The notes under the pieces: model-generated | The model's input: the letters and a program-made list of their open reading frames with translations, nothing else | Databases searched by the model: none | What the model was told of the DNA's origin: nothing | Assembly (NCBI RefSeq): GCF_023278185.1 | Contig: NZ_CP066356.1 | Location: 930,001-994,000, forward strand | Source of the DNA: Bradyrhizobium elkanii USDA 76 | GTDB lineage: Bacteria > Pseudomonadota > Alphaproteobacteria > Rhizobiales > Xanthobacteraceae | Length of the DNA: 64,000 bases | Reading direction: 5' to 3' | Program-made: the position numbers and the translations under genes | Shown here: positions 26,464 through 35,620 of the stretch, in pieces | How the letters are laid out: each line of letters opens with the position of its first letter | How positions within the stretch are numbered: the stretch's first letter is position 1

Positions 26464-27369
26464 ATGGATAAGGTGGCCAGCCTGCAGGCCTTCGTGAAGG
26501 TTGTGGAAACCGGCAGTTTCTCCGAGGCCGGGCGTCAACTGCGGCTGTCCAGGTCCGCTATCAGCAAATACGTGGGCGATCTGGAGGGAAGTCTTGGCGT
26601 CCAACTCCTCAACCGCACCACGCGGCACGCGAGCCCGAACGAAAACGGTCAGCTCTATTTCGAACGCGCGCTGGTCATCCTCTCGGAGATCGATGCGGCC
26701 GATCAGGCCGTCACGCATCTGCAGTCGGCTCCGCGCGGACTTCTGCGTATCAATGCGCCGATGTCCTTCGGCACTTTGAGGCTGGGACCGGCGCTCGCCG
26801 ACTTCATGCAGATGTATCCGGACCTGCAGCTCCAGCTTGTGCTGAGCGACGACCTCGTCGATCCCGTACAGGACGGCTTCGACGTCACCCTTCGCATCGC
26901 CGACCTGGAATCGTCCAGCCTGATCGCGCGCAAGATTACGCCCATGCCAAGGGTGATCTGCGCGTCTCCCGACTACCTCGAAAAGCATGGTGCGCCGTCG
27001 CACCCGCGGGATCTCCGCGATCACGTCTCGCTGACGTATGGCTTCCTGCTCACCGGCAACCAGTGGAAGCTGACCGGAGCAGACGGAGAGCATTGGATTC
27101 AACCCGCCTGGTCACTGTGCGTGAATAATGCCGAGGTGCTGCGCGACGTCGCCGTCAGCGGAAGGGGCATAGCCTTGATCCCCGAATTCATCGCCGCGGA
27201 TGCGCTACGGAAAGGAGGCCTCAAGACGATCCTGAAGGATTTTTGGGCCCCGCCACTGACGCTGTATGCGATCTATCCGCCGACGAGACACTTGTCGGTG
27301 AAGGTCAGACTGTTCATCGACTTCCTGGTCCAGCGCTTCGGGCGCGAAGTCGACGCCCAAGGGAACTGA
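26464..27369 (+). CDS. LysR-family transcriptional regulator
   Basis: The 301-residue protein begins MDKVASLQAFVKVVETGSFS with HTH SEAGRQLRLSRSAISKYVGD and a standard effector domain (MSFGTLRLGPALADFMQMYP, IARKITPMPRVICASPDYLE). Divergent placement from the dioxygenase/esterase operon strongly suggests that it controls that operon. The LysR at 14035-15024, although similarly placed near a VOC dioxygenase, is convergent to its neighbour, so the two loci are not simple duplicates. Confidence 0.9.
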   Translation: MDKVASLQAFVKVVETGSFSEAGRQLRLSRSAISKYVGDLEGSLGVQLLNRTTRHASPNENGQLYFERALVILSEIDAADQAVTHLQSAPRGLLRINAPMSFGTLRLGPALADFMQMYPDLQLQLVLSDDLVDPVQDGFDVTLRIADLESSSLIARKITPMPRVICASPDYLEKHGAPSHPRDLRDHVSLTYGFLLTGNQWKLTGADGEHWIQPAWSLCVNNAEVLRDVAVSGRGIALIPEFIAADALRKGGLKTILKDFWAPPLTLYAIYPPTRHLSVKVRLFIDFLVQRFGREVDAQGN

Positions 27370-27370
27370 A

Positions 27371-28639
27371 ATGGCTTCCGAGACTGCCGATCCGTCGCCT
27401 CGATCCTATCCCCAGTCCGTCACGTTCGTGCGACGAGCCGGGCCAATCACGGCTGCCGTCGGCGGCGTGGACACCTTCGTGGAGATCGAAAACTGGCTCC
27501 TGGAAGAGGCCTCCGCCGAGCGGCGGATGATCGATCTCCTGGTCAAGCTGATCCGTCGGATGAAGGCCGCCGGTTCTTCGATCGATCGACTGACCCTGCA
27601 CATCGGCACGCTCCACCCCCAACTTGTGGGGTTCGCGTGGGTCTGGAACGCCGACGATGGTTTCTGCGACGAGGTGCGGGTCGCTGACGCGGCGATCGAT
27701 TCCGATGCTTACAAACTCAATCCGTTACAACGGATCGTGGAGACCGGCAAGACGATCCGGCGGGCTCCGAATAAACCGTCGGCGCAGGCGGAATTTCCCA
27801 TCATGATCGAACTCGCGGCCGCCGGAATGGTCGACTACGTGGCGATTCCCTTATCGGGTCTGGATACACGTAACGTGATCACCATCGCGACGAAAGCGGC
27901 CGGCGGCTTCGCCGACGCGGAGATAGATGTCCTGACCCGCGTATTCAGACTCTTCGCCCTGCACGTGCAACGGCACAGCGAGTTGAAGATCTCCGAAAAC
28001 GCATTGGGCGCCTACCTTGGCTACGGCGCCGCCGCCAAGGTGCTCGAAGGCGCGATCAAGCGCGGCGCAGGAGACTCGATCCGCGCCGTGATCTGGGTCT
28101 CGGATCTCCGAAATTTCACGACAATGTCGGACGTACTGGCCCCCACCGACATGCTGGTGCTGCTTAACGCCTACTTCGAGGCGATGGTGAGCGCCGTGGC
28201 CGCTCACGGCGGCGAAATTCTCAAGTTCATCGGCGACGGAATGCTCGCCGTCTTTCCGGTGACGGTCGGCACTGCCGAAGCGTCGCGTGCGGCCGTCTCG
28301 GCGGCAAGGGAGGCAATTGCCAGACTCGAAGCCGCCAATCGGAACGTCTGTGTCGCGTTCGATGCCGAAGGCCACGCCTTGCTGCGGGCAGGCATCGTCC
28401 TTCACGAAGGTGAGGTTTTTTTCGGCAATATCGGCGCTCCGGACCGCCTTGACTTCACGGTCATCGGCGCCGCCGTCAATGAGGCCTGCCGCGTGGAAGC
28501 GCTCACCAAGATCATAGGCCGGGACTTGCTCATGACGGAAGCCGTCGCCCGACATCTCTCTCATGATGTCGAGCATCTCGGTGAGCACCAGTTGCGGGGC
28601 GTCTCCGCCCGGATGTCCGTCTACGGACTGGCGAGCTAA
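27371..28639 (+). CDS. Class III adenylate/guanylate cyclase with N-terminal sensor region
   Basis: The ATG at 27371 lies one base after the LysR stop, suggesting co-transcription. The 422-residue product has an unassigned N-terminal region, a GAF-like part (about 100-200, AAGMVDYVAIPLSGLDTRNV) and a C-terminal cyclase domain. The metal aspartates are in WVSDLRNFT and FIGDGMLAVF. The TVIGAAVNEACRVE segment supplies the catalytic Asn and Arg (N-x3-R). All key residues are present, so an active cAMP-forming enzyme is likely. It probably senses a small molecule through the N-terminal part. Its link to the neighbouring catabolic genes is unknown. Confidence 0.85.
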   Translation: MASETADPSPRSYPQSVTFVRRAGPITAAVGGVDTFVEIENWLLEEASAERRMIDLLVKLIRRMKAAGSSIDRLTLHIGTLHPQLVGFAWVWNADDGFCDEVRVADAAIDSDAYKLNPLQRIVETGKTIRRAPNKPSAQAEFPIMIELAAAGMVDYVAIPLSGLDTRNVITIATKAAGGFADAEIDVLTRVFRLFALHVQRHSELKISENALGAYLGYGAAAKVLEGAIKRGAGDSIRAVIWVSDLRNFTTMSDVLAPTDMLVLLNAYFEAMVSAVAAHGGEILKFIGDGMLAVFPVTVGTAEASRAAVSAAREAIARLEAANRNVCVAFDAEGHALLRAGIVLHEGEVFFGNIGAPDRLDFTVIGAAVNEACRVEALTKIIGRDLLMTEAVARHLSHDVEHLGEHQLRGVSARMSVYGLAS

Positions 28640-28678
28640 TGGATGCACTGGCCTGCCAGTTCCACGGTCCGGCTAGCA

Positions 28679-29803
28679 CTAGGCTCGCTCAGCGGCCTCT
28701 CTGCTGCCAGTGTCGAGCGTCGGATAGTCGAGATATCCGGAATCCGTACCGCCATATATCCCGAACGGCTGCGGTGAGCTGTAGGGGCCGCCAACCCGAA
28801 TTCGCGCCGGAAGGTCCGGATTGGCGAGAAAGAGACGGCCGAAAGCGACCGCGTCCGCCTCGCCGGAATCGACGATCCGCGCGGCGTGCTCGGGGGTGAT
28901 ACCCGCATTGACGATGAGGGGCCCGCGATAGAGTCCACGGAATATCGGCAGCATCCTTTTGTAGTCGGGCGCTCCGGTCCAGGCGTTGGTGTCGGCAAGG
29001 TGCAGATATGCAAGCCCGGCAGTCCCCAGCCAATGCGCGAGTTGCCGATAGGTATCCTCAGGTTTCGGGTCCCGAACGCTGTTGTAGTCGGCGAAAGGCG
29101 ATAGCCGCAGTCCTATCCGTGAACGCGGCACGACATCGGAAATCGCCGCGACGATTTCCAGAAGCAACCTGGATCGTCGTTCGGCGCTCCCGCCATACTC
29201 GTCGGTTCGCAGGTTAATCGTCGGTGACAGAAACTGGTGGATCAGATAACCATTGGCGCCATGGATCTCGACGCCGTCGAAGCCTGCGCGCACGGCGTTG
29301 GCGGCCGCAAGTCGGAATTCGCTCACGACGCCCCGGATCTCCGCAGGGGTCATTGCGCGCGACGATGTAGCAGCGATCCGCACGTATGCGTCGTTGGCGA
29401 GGAGCGCCCACACCTGCAGCCGATCCAGATCGTCGTTCACGCCCGACGGAGATAGCGGTTGTTTGTCGGACAGCAGGCCACGCGCGCTCGCCCGCCCGGC
29501 GTGCCAGAGTTGCGCGACGACGCGCCCTCCTTCTTCGTGGATTCGATCGACGACCGCTTTCCATCCCTCGGTCTGTTCCTCCGTCCAGAGACCGGGCGTC
29601 CGGTCGAAGGCGCGGGACATCGGTCCCACGTTCACGCCTTCAGTCACGATAAGGCCGGCGCTCGCCCGCGCTGCGTAATACTCCGACGCGGAGGGATTGA
29701 TGACGCCGCGCTCGTCGGCGCGCGAGCGCGTCATTGGGGCCATTACTATTCTGTTTTTAAGACTAAGATCGCCCAAAGCGGTCGAATGAAAGAGACCCGC
29801 CAT
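28679..29803 (-). CDS. Old-yellow-enzyme-type flavin oxidoreductase (alkene reductase)
   Basis: ATG 29803 opens MAGLFHSTALGDLSLKNRIV, the normal start of the family; the frame is open further upstream but unrelated. The 374-residue TIM barrel has the FMN loop MAPMTRSRADE, QLWHAGRAS, and the His-Asn pair in EIHGANGYLIHQF that binds the substrate carbonyl. NemA-like enzymes use NADPH to reduce activated alkenes, quinones, nitro compounds or nitrate esters. It lies 50 bases after the MFS gene on the same strand and is probably co-transcribed with it, behind a TetR-type site at 31144. Confidence 0.9.
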   Translation of the reverse strand: MAGLFHSTALGDLSLKNRIVMAPMTRSRADERGVINPSASEYYAARASAGLIVTEGVNVGPMSRAFDRTPGLWTEEQTEGWKAVVDRIHEEGGRVVAQLWHAGRASARGLLSDKQPLSPSGVNDDLDRLQVWALLANDAYVRIAATSSRAMTPAEIRGVVSEFRLAAANAVRAGFDGVEIHGANGYLIHQFLSPTINLRTDEYGGSAERRSRLLLEIVAAISDVVPRSRIGLRLSPFADYNSVRDPKPEDTYRQLAHWLGTAGLAYLHLADTNAWTGAPDYKRMLPIFRGLYRGPLIVNAGITPEHAARIVDSGEADAVAFGRLFLANPDLPARIRVGGPYSSPQPFGIYGGTDSGYLDYPTLDTGSREAAERA

Positions 29804-29853
29804 GTGTCTCGCTCCTTCCAGTTTCAAAATGATCCATTCACAGGAGAGTGACG

Positions 29854-31062
29854 TCAGTGATGTGACGTCTTGCCGGCCCGGGACAAAACCGTCGGTAGCT
29901 GCAAGAGCAGACCCGCCGTCGCAAGCGCGGCCCCGTATCCACAAACGCCGAGCCATGACAGGTGCGTATATGCCCAACTCGCACCGAGCGATCCGAGAGA
30001 ACCGCCGACGAACATCGCCGTCATGAATACGGTGTTCAGCCTGCTTCGCGCCTCGGGACGCAGGGCGAAGATAAGGTGCTGATTTGAGACGAGCGCAGCG
30101 TTCACGCCCGCGTCGAGCAACACGACGCCGACGATCAATCCCGTGACGGCGTTCCAGCCTCCAAAAATAGCCCAGGAGGAGAGCGAGACCGCGGCAGCGA
30201 TCGCAATCACGAGATGAGGACCCCGCTTGTCGGCTACGCGACCTGCCAGCGGCGCGGCGAGCATTCCCGACGCGCCGATGACGCCAAACAGGCCAGCAAT
30301 CTCGGGACCGAGTCCAAATGCCGGTTCCCGCAGATGGAGGGACAAGACTGTCCAGAAGGCGATGAAGGAGGCGAACAGCATCGCTTGCGTCGCTGCGGCC
30401 AGTCGAAGCGTCGGCTCCTCGACGAGAAGGTGGACGAGCGTGCGCAGCGCGGCAGGGTATCCGATACCTTGCGGCACATGGTGGCGCGGCAGGATCAGGC
30501 GGACCAGCGCGGCGGCGCCGAGCGCCAAAGGCGCGCCGAGCCAGAACATCTCGCGCCATCCGAAGTGCGACCCGACGAAGCCGGCTATCGTGCGGCTGAG
30601 GAGAATGCCGCCCAGAATTCCGCTGACCACCGTTCCGACTGCCGCACCTCTGGTCCGGTCGTCGGCAAGCGTCGCGGCGAACGGGACGATCTGTTGGGCC
30701 ACGGTTGCTGCGACGCCGAGCATGAGCGACGCGGCGATCAACGCGAGCGCGGACGGGGCGACCGCGGCGAATGCAAGAGCCGCCGCTAGAATGACGAACT
30801 GCGCGGCGATGAGGCGCCGCCTTTCGACCAGGTCCCCCAAGGGCACCAGGAACAGGAGGCCGACGGCGTAGCCGAATTGCGTGGCCGTGGGAATGAGACC
30901 GATTGCCGATGAATTCGGGTAACTCGCCTCGATCAGGCCGAGCAGAGGCTGATTATAATGGATGTTCGCGACCGCGATCCCGGCGCAGATCGCCATGGCG
31001 AGCGTGCGTGCGCGCGTGAGTTCGGGCGCCTGTTGGTCCGTCGCAATTGTTGACGTCGACAT
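29854..31062 (-). CDS. MFS exporter
   Basis: ATG 31062 is chosen over the upstream start at 31089 because GAGGA lies eight bases before it. The 402-residue product has twelve predicted membrane helices with loop 2-3 PLGDLVERRRLIAA and the conserved loop 8-9 GRVADKRGPHLVI. The sequence resembles the small drug/sugar efflux branch (AraJ/YfhI type). It is the first gene of an operon with the OYE reductase. The palindrome TTATC-AATC-GATAA lies 82 bases upstream of its start codon. Confidence 0.88.
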   Translation of the reverse strand: MSTSTIATDQQAPELTRARTLAMAICAGIAVANIHYNQPLLGLIEASYPNSSAIGLIPTATQFGYAVGLLFLVPLGDLVERRRLIAAQFVILAAALAFAAVAPSALALIAASLMLGVAATVAQQIVPFAATLADDRTRGAAVGTVVSGILGGILLSRTIAGFVGSHFGWREMFWLGAPLALGAAALVRLILPRHHVPQGIGYPAALRTLVHLLVEEPTLRLAAATQAMLFASFIAFWTVLSLHLREPAFGLGPEIAGLFGVIGASGMLAAPLAGRVADKRGPHLVIAIAAAVSLSSWAIFGGWNAVTGLIVGVVLLDAGVNAALVSNQHLIFALRPEARSRLNTVFMTAMFVGGSLGSLGASWAYTHLSWLGVCGYGAALATAGLLLQLPTVLSRAGKTSHH

Positions 31063-31452
31063 GGCGGCAAATCCTCGTTTCGTCGGCACGCAGTCTCGGT
31101 TCGACGCGCCCGGCTCTTGACCTCAAGCAGGATCGACAGTTAATTATCAATCGATAAATAGCAAGGTGTCGCCAAAAAGGGATGGCTCCTATGTGCGTAT
31201 GCTCCGTCGGCGCGCGACCGCAACGATGTTGGTGATCGCCGCGATGACATCTTGTCCGCACGTTCGCTTTTCAGACGTGAGAGTCTTGATCGATCCTTAC
31301 GTTGCGGATGAACGGACGTCTTGGATTCCATACGCACGCTTTGGATTGGTTCGTCGAACTGTGATCGGGGGGGTGTGCAAGTCGCGCATGAAACTGAAAA
31401 GAAGACACCCGGACCCGCCTGATATGGCATTCGCATCCAGGAGAGGCGGGTG
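31063..31452. other. Divergent spacer between MFS operon and cytochrome/hydroxylase operon
   Basis: The 390 bases separate the MFS gene (minus) from the cytochrome c gene (plus). The TetR-type palindrome lies near the MFS side. I see no gene. A tract rich in G at 31365-31372 (GATCGGGGGGG-like) and a good Shine-Dalgarno stretch (AGGAGAGG) before 31453 are the only other visible features. Confidence 0.5.
31144..31157. promoter_or_regulatory. TetR-type operator candidate, site 1 (TTATC-N4-GATAA)
   Basis: TTATC-AATC-GATAA is an exact inverted repeat with a four-base spacer. The same half-sites and spacing occur at 36378-36393 and, with one mismatch, at 36429-36442, next to the TetR gene. It lies 82 bases upstream of the MFS start and 296 bases upstream of the cytochrome start. 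Confidence 0.6.
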
Positions 31453-32757
31453 ATGAAGCTGAGGTTCGTTCTGCTCGCACTGCTTGCCATCGGGACGTTC
31501 GGTGGGACGGCTGCACTTTTGTATGCTTGGGAATCACCGATTCCTCCGATCGATCCGAGGTCGCTCGGCGCACCGGATCGTGCCGTGCTGCGCCGTGGAG
31601 CGAGTCTTGCCCTCCTTGGCGACTGCGCCATATGCCATACCGCGCCCGACGGACTCCCGTATGCCGGAGGGCTTGCGATGCCAACGCCCTTCGGAACGAT
31701 CTACTCCACCAACATCACGCCAGATCCGGAGACGGGCATCGGGCGATGGTCGGAGCAGGCGTTCATTCGCGCTCTGCAATCCGGCGTCGATCGCGAAGGA
31801 CGCCACCTCTATCCAGCTTTTCCGTATGACCATTTCACGCGTGTGTCGGACGACGATGCGAAGGCATTGTACGCCTTCTTCATGTCGATCGATCCGGTCA
31901 GGTCATCGGCGCCACCTAACGGACTTCCGTTTCCGCTCAACGTCCGTCTGACGCTGGCCGGCTGGAAGATTCTCTTCCTCCGCCAGGCGCGTTTCGTTTC
32001 CGACCCGTCGAAGGACGAGAAATGGAACAGGGGAAAGTATCTGGTTGACGGACTGGGGCATTGCGGTGCCTGCCATTCCCCTCGAAATCTTCTCGGCGCG
32101 GAAAGGACGTCGGCTGGTTTTGCAGGAGGCGAGGCCGAAGGTTGGCGCGCCTATGCGCTCGGGCGAGGTTCACTATCGCCAGTCACATGGGACGAAGCCG
32201 CCCTCGCGGACTATCTTGCGCGCGGCTCGCATCCCCTGCATGGGACCGCTCAGGGGCCTATGGCGAACGTGGTCGACAATTTGTCCCAGGTTGATCCCGC
32301 GGACATCGGCGCAATGGCCCACTATCTCGCCTCTCTCGGCAAAGGAGAGGGGCGGAATGGTGCGGAGCGGGCAGCTTCGGGTCCGGGGCGCCTGCCGCAA
32401 GCCGCCGGCGCTCAGGCAGCGACGCCCGCCATCCCGTCCGAGCCGGGCGGTGCGATCTACGCCACCGTCTGTGCGTCGTGCCACGATGGCGGCAGACCCT
32501 TGCCGCTCGGCGGCTCGAGACTCGATCTCTCCACCGCGGTCGCAGACGAGACGCCCGCTAACCTGATCAATCTGGTGGTGCGGGGGATACCGGCGGCTGC
32601 CGGCGCTTCCGCGCATCCCATCATGCCCGGTTTCGGCGATGTCCTTAACGACCGGCAGATATCCGATCTCGTCAACTACTTGCGCACCCGGTTTGCCGGA
32701 AGGCCGCAATGGAATGGGTTGGCCAAAGCGGTTGCGGAAGCAAGAGGCGGCCGGTGA
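31453..32757 (+). CDS. Three-haem membrane-attached cytochrome c subunit
   Basis: ATG 31453 follows AGGAGAGGCGGG. The 434-residue protein has an N-terminal membrane anchor or signal (FVLLALLAIGTFGGTAALLY) and three CxxCH haem sites: CAICH at residue 58, CGACH at about 204 and CASCH at about 340, each followed by a distal Met region. This is the layout of the cytochrome subunits of gluconate, alcohol and molybdenum hydroxylase dehydrogenases (for example nicotinate or isoquinoline dehydrogenases), which pass electrons to the respiratory chain. It is followed immediately by the iron-sulfur and molybdopterin subunits, supporting that role. Confidence 0.9.
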   Translation: MKLRFVLLALLAIGTFGGTAALLYAWESPIPPIDPRSLGAPDRAVLRRGASLALLGDCAICHTAPDGLPYAGGLAMPTPFGTIYSTNITPDPETGIGRWSEQAFIRALQSGVDREGRHLYPAFPYDHFTRVSDDDAKALYAFFMSIDPVRSSAPPNGLPFPLNVRLTLAGWKILFLRQARFVSDPSKDEKWNRGKYLVDGLGHCGACHSPRNLLGAERTSAGFAGGEAEGWRAYALGRGSLSPVTWDEAALADYLARGSHPLHGTAQGPMANVVDNLSQVDPADIGAMAHYLASLGKGEGRNGAERAASGPGRLPQAAGAQAATPAIPSEPGGAIYATVCASCHDGGRPLPLGGSRLDLSTAVADETPANLINLVVRGIPAAAGASAHPIMPGFGDVLNDRQISDLVNYLRTRFAGRPQWNGLAKAVAEARGGR

Positions 32758-32797
32758 GTTGGACCGAACAAGGATACAGGAGGCTCGGCGAAGCAGC

Positions 32798-33286
32798 ATG
32801 ACAACCCTGATCGTCAACGGCGAGAGCCGATCCATCGCGGCGAGCCCTGACACGCCGCTGCTCTACGTCCTCAGGGACGAACTTGGTCTGTACGCGGCGA
32901 AATTCGGGTGCGGGCTCGGCCAATGCGGAGCTTGCACGGTCATTGTCGATGGCAAGGCTGTGTTCTCCTGCGTGACGCCGGTGATGGTATTGGAGGGACG
33001 GACGGTCACCACGCTGGAAGGAATCGGGAGCCGGGACGCTCCTGGCCCGATGCAGCGCGCCTTCATCGCCGAACAGGCCGCACAATGCGGATACTGCATT
33101 CCCGGCATGATGATGCGTGCCCAAGCATTGCTCAATCGCGATCCGCACGCGACCGACGAGTCGATCAGAGCGGAATTGCAGCCTCATCTCTGCCGATGCG
33201 GAACGCATATGCGTATCCTGCGTGCGATCCGGCGCGCCGCAGAAGAGATGCGGCCGAAGACAGTCGAGGCGAGGACAGGTCGATGA
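32798..33286 (+). CDS. 2Fe-2S small subunit of molybdenum hydroxylase (IorA-like)
   Basis: The 162-residue protein has the plant-type ferredoxin motif KFGCGLGQCGACTVIVDG with a fourth Cys in FSCVTP, and the C-terminal four-helix cluster cysteines QCGYCIPGM and HLCRCGTH. It therefore carries two [2Fe-2S] clusters, as in the small subunits of xanthine-dehydrogenase-type hydroxylases. No FAD subunit is present, as in isoquinoline 1-oxidoreductase and nicotinate dehydrogenase, where electrons go to a cytochrome. Its stop overlaps the start of the large subunit by four bases. The Shine-Dalgarno (AGGAGG) is rather far upstream of ATG 32798. Confidence 0.9.
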   Translation: MTTLIVNGESRSIAASPDTPLLYVLRDELGLYAAKFGCGLGQCGACTVIVDGKAVFSCVTPVMVLEGRTVTTLEGIGSRDAPGPMQRAFIAEQAAQCGYCIPGMMMRAQALLNRDPHATDESIRAELQPHLCRCGTHMRILRAIRRAAEEMRPKTVEARTGR

Positions 33287-35511
33287 TGCAAGCTATTTCT
33301 CGGCGCAGCGTTCTGGCCGGCGCCGGCGCGCTCATCGTCGCCTTCCGGCTCTCCGGGACGCACGCACAGACCGAAACCGGCACGGGCGGAAGTCCCTCGA
33401 AGCACGGCCTGCCAGGAAGCCTCGACGACACTCCGAGGATCGACGCGTGGATCCGCATCGACGCGTCCGGTGCCGCGACGATCCTCACCGGAAAGGCCGA
33501 GCTTGGGCAGGGCCTTAAAACGGCGCTTCTTCAGGTCGCGGCGGAGGAGCTGAGGTTGCCGCTAGAGCGGCTATCGCTGGTCATGGCCGACACGGCGCGG
33601 ACGCCCAATGAAGGCTACACAGCCGCCAGCCATTCGATGCAGGACTCCGGCACCGCGATTCGGCATGCGGCAGCGCAAGCGCGCGAACTGCTCCGCGACG
33701 AGGCGGCCCGCAGACTCGGCGTGTCCGCCGCCTCGCTGAAGGTACGCGGCGGCGAGGTGTTCGGAGCCGATGGCAAGCGCCTCGGCTATGGTGAATTGGT
33801 TCGCGATCAATTGCTGTCGGTCGACGCCGGTCAGACTTCGCGCCTGACCTCGCCGGCAGACTTCAGCGTGATGAGCCGGCCCGTTCCAAGGGTCGATATT
33901 CCGGCCAAGGTGACAGGTGGAGCGGCGTACGTCCACGATCTGCGCCCCGAGGGGATGCTGCATGGTCGCGTCGTTCGCCCGCCGAGTTACGGTGCCACGT
34001 TGCAGGACTGCGATGTCGCGCGGGTGGAGCGGATGGCAGGGATCGTCAAGGTCGTGCGGGACGGCAATTTCCTCGGCGTCGTCGCGGAACACGAGTGGGT
34101 CGCGGTCCAGGCGATGCGAATCTTGGCGGCCGCGACGACGTGGATAGAACGGCAGGAGCTGCCGGACGAGGCGGATCTGCCGGCCGCATTGATGAATCTG
34201 CCATCGCGCGACACAACGATTCACGGCACCGGAAATCCCGGCGCGCCGGGAATCCTGGTCGAAGGCACGTTCAGCAGGCCTTATCTCACGCATGGATCGA
34301 TCGGACCGGCGTGCGCGCTTGCGCAACTTGAGGAAGCAAAGCTCACGATTTGGACCCATACCCAAGGTGTGTTCTTCCTTCGGGATGCAATCGCCGGCAT
34401 GCTGCGGATGCCCGCCGAGAACGTGCGCTGCGTCCATGCGGAGGGCGCCGGGTGCTACGGCCACAACGGTGCCGACGACGTTGCGGCCGACGCGGCGATA
34501 CTCGCCGTCGCGGTGCCCGGGCGGCCGGTCAGGGTCCAACTGATGCGCGAGCAGGAGCACGCGTGGGATCCGTTCGGGCCCGGTATGGTGGTCAAGCTGA
34601 AGGCGACGATCGGAGCCGACGGCGCGATCGCCGATTGGCACCACGAAGTTTGGAGCCAGTCGCACATGATGCGGCCCGGTCCGCCGGGGACGCTGATCGC
34701 CGCCCGACTGAAGTCGGACGCCTTTCCGCCCGCGCCACCCGTCGCCCTTGCGCAGCCGGAGGGAGGCGGTGACCGGAACGCGATTCCGCTCTACGCTATC
34801 GCGAACTGCAAGGTAATCAGCCACTTCCTGCCCGACATGCCTTTGCGAGGCTCGTCCATGCGCTCCCTGGGCGGTTATCTCAACGTCCTCTCGATCGAGA
34901 GCGTCCTCGACGAATTGGCAGCCCGCTCGGGGCAAGACTCCGTGACGTTTCGACTTCGGCACACCGAAGATCCTCGAGCTCGTGAAGTCATCGAAACCGC
35001 CGCATCGCGTTTCGGTTGGACTACGCGGGTCAAGCGTTCGGAGAGCACCGGTTTCGGGTTTGGCTTTGCGCGTTACAAGAACCTCGAGGCTTGGTGTGCG
35101 GTGGCCGTCGAGATCGACCTTCCGCGCCAAAGCGGCATCGTTCGCGTCCGTCGCGTCGTGGCGGCGGTGGACACCGGCCAGGTCGTGAACCCGGATGGTG
35201 TCCGCAACCAGATCGAAGGCGGCATTTTGCAGTCGATAAGCTGGACGCTTTTCGAACGGGTGACGTTCGATCGCACCCGCGTAACATCGGTAGATTGGTC
35301 AGCCTATCCGATCATGCGGTTTGACAGCGTCCCGGAGTCGGTCGAAGTCCACCTGATAGATCGGCCCGGCGATGCCTTCTACGGTGTGGCTGAGGCGGCG
35401 CAAGGGCCGGCGGGAGCCGCGATTGCCAATGCGATCAGGGATGCGACCGGCGTTCGGATGCATGAACTTCCGTTAACTGCAGCCCGCATCAAGAGAGCGA
35501 TTGCGGTCTGA
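33283..35511 (+). CDS. Molybdopterin large subunit of hydroxylase (IorB-like), Tat-exported
   Basis: ATG 33283 overlaps the small-subunit stop (ATGA). The 742-residue product begins with a twin-arginine signal (AISRRSVLAGAGALIVAF), so the complex is probably folded in the cytoplasm and exported. Molybdopterin-binding segments are seen (TGKAELGQGLKTALLQVAAE, GSSMRSLGGYLNVLSIESV). The segment GVAEAAQGPAGAAIANAI near residue 700 keeps the catalytic Glu of the family. Closest known types are isoquinoline 1-oxidoreductase beta and nicotinate or aldehyde dehydrogenases. Such enzymes add oxygen from water to an N-heteroaromatic carbon or oxidise an aldehyde. The neighbouring dihydroxypyridine-hydroxylase-like gene favours the heteroaromatic reading. 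Confidence 0.88.
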   Translation: MMQAISRRSVLAGAGALIVAFRLSGTHAQTETGTGGSPSKHGLPGSLDDTPRIDAWIRIDASGAATILTGKAELGQGLKTALLQVAAEELRLPLERLSLVMADTARTPNEGYTAASHSMQDSGTAIRHAAAQARELLRDEAARRLGVSAASLKVRGGEVFGADGKRLGYGELVRDQLLSVDAGQTSRLTSPADFSVMSRPVPRVDIPAKVTGGAAYVHDLRPEGMLHGRVVRPPSYGATLQDCDVARVERMAGIVKVVRDGNFLGVVAEHEWVAVQAMRILAAATTWIERQELPDEADLPAALMNLPSRDTTIHGTGNPGAPGILVEGTFSRPYLTHGSIGPACALAQLEEAKLTIWTHTQGVFFLRDAIAGMLRMPAENVRCVHAEGAGCYGHNGADDVAADAAILAVAVPGRPVRVQLMREQEHAWDPFGPGMVVKLKATIGADGAIADWHHEVWSQSHMMRPGPPGTLIAARLKSDAFPPAPPVALAQPEGGGDRNAIPLYAIANCKVISHFLPDMPLRGSSMRSLGGYLNVLSIESVLDELAARSGQDSVTFRLRHTEDPRAREVIETAASRFGWTTRVKRSESTGFGFGFARYKNLEAWCAVAVEIDLPRQSGIVRVRRVVAAVDTGQVVNPDGVRNQIEGGILQSISWTLFERVTFDRTRVTSVDWSAYPIMRFDSVPESVEVHLIDRPGDAFYGVAEAAQGPAGAAIANAIRDATGVRMHELPLTAARIKRAIAV

Positions 35512-35523
35512 TCGGAGGGAATG

Positions 35524-35582
35524 ACTGGAGGTTTGAACGCGTCGTAGAGGTACGGCGCGCCAATACGCCCACTGCCTCCAGT
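35524..35582. terminator. Inverted repeat between convergent genes
   Basis: ACTGGAGG (35524-35531) has its exact complement CCTCCAGT at 35575-35582, and a second short hairpin GAAGGC/GCCTTC follows at 35595-35615. The pair lies in the 109 bases between the converging hydroxylase and TetR genes. It could serve as a two-way transcript end, although the long loop makes this uncertain. Confidence 0.3.
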
Positions 35583-35620
35583 TTGCTTTTCGAAGAAGGC
35601 AACACACGTGCCTTCCAGGC

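Noticed and set aside
28647..28660. Perfect inverted repeat ACTGGC-CT-GCCAGT between convergent genes
   Set aside because: The two-base loop is too short for a normal hairpin and no T run follows.
29804..30559. Upstream extension of the OYE gene
   Set aside because: It is antisense-frame reading within the MFS gene; the OYE family begins at 29803.
33571..35130. Long minus-strand frame opposite the molybdopterin subunit
   Set aside because: Antisense to a clearly recognised gene and rich in Arg, His and Gly.
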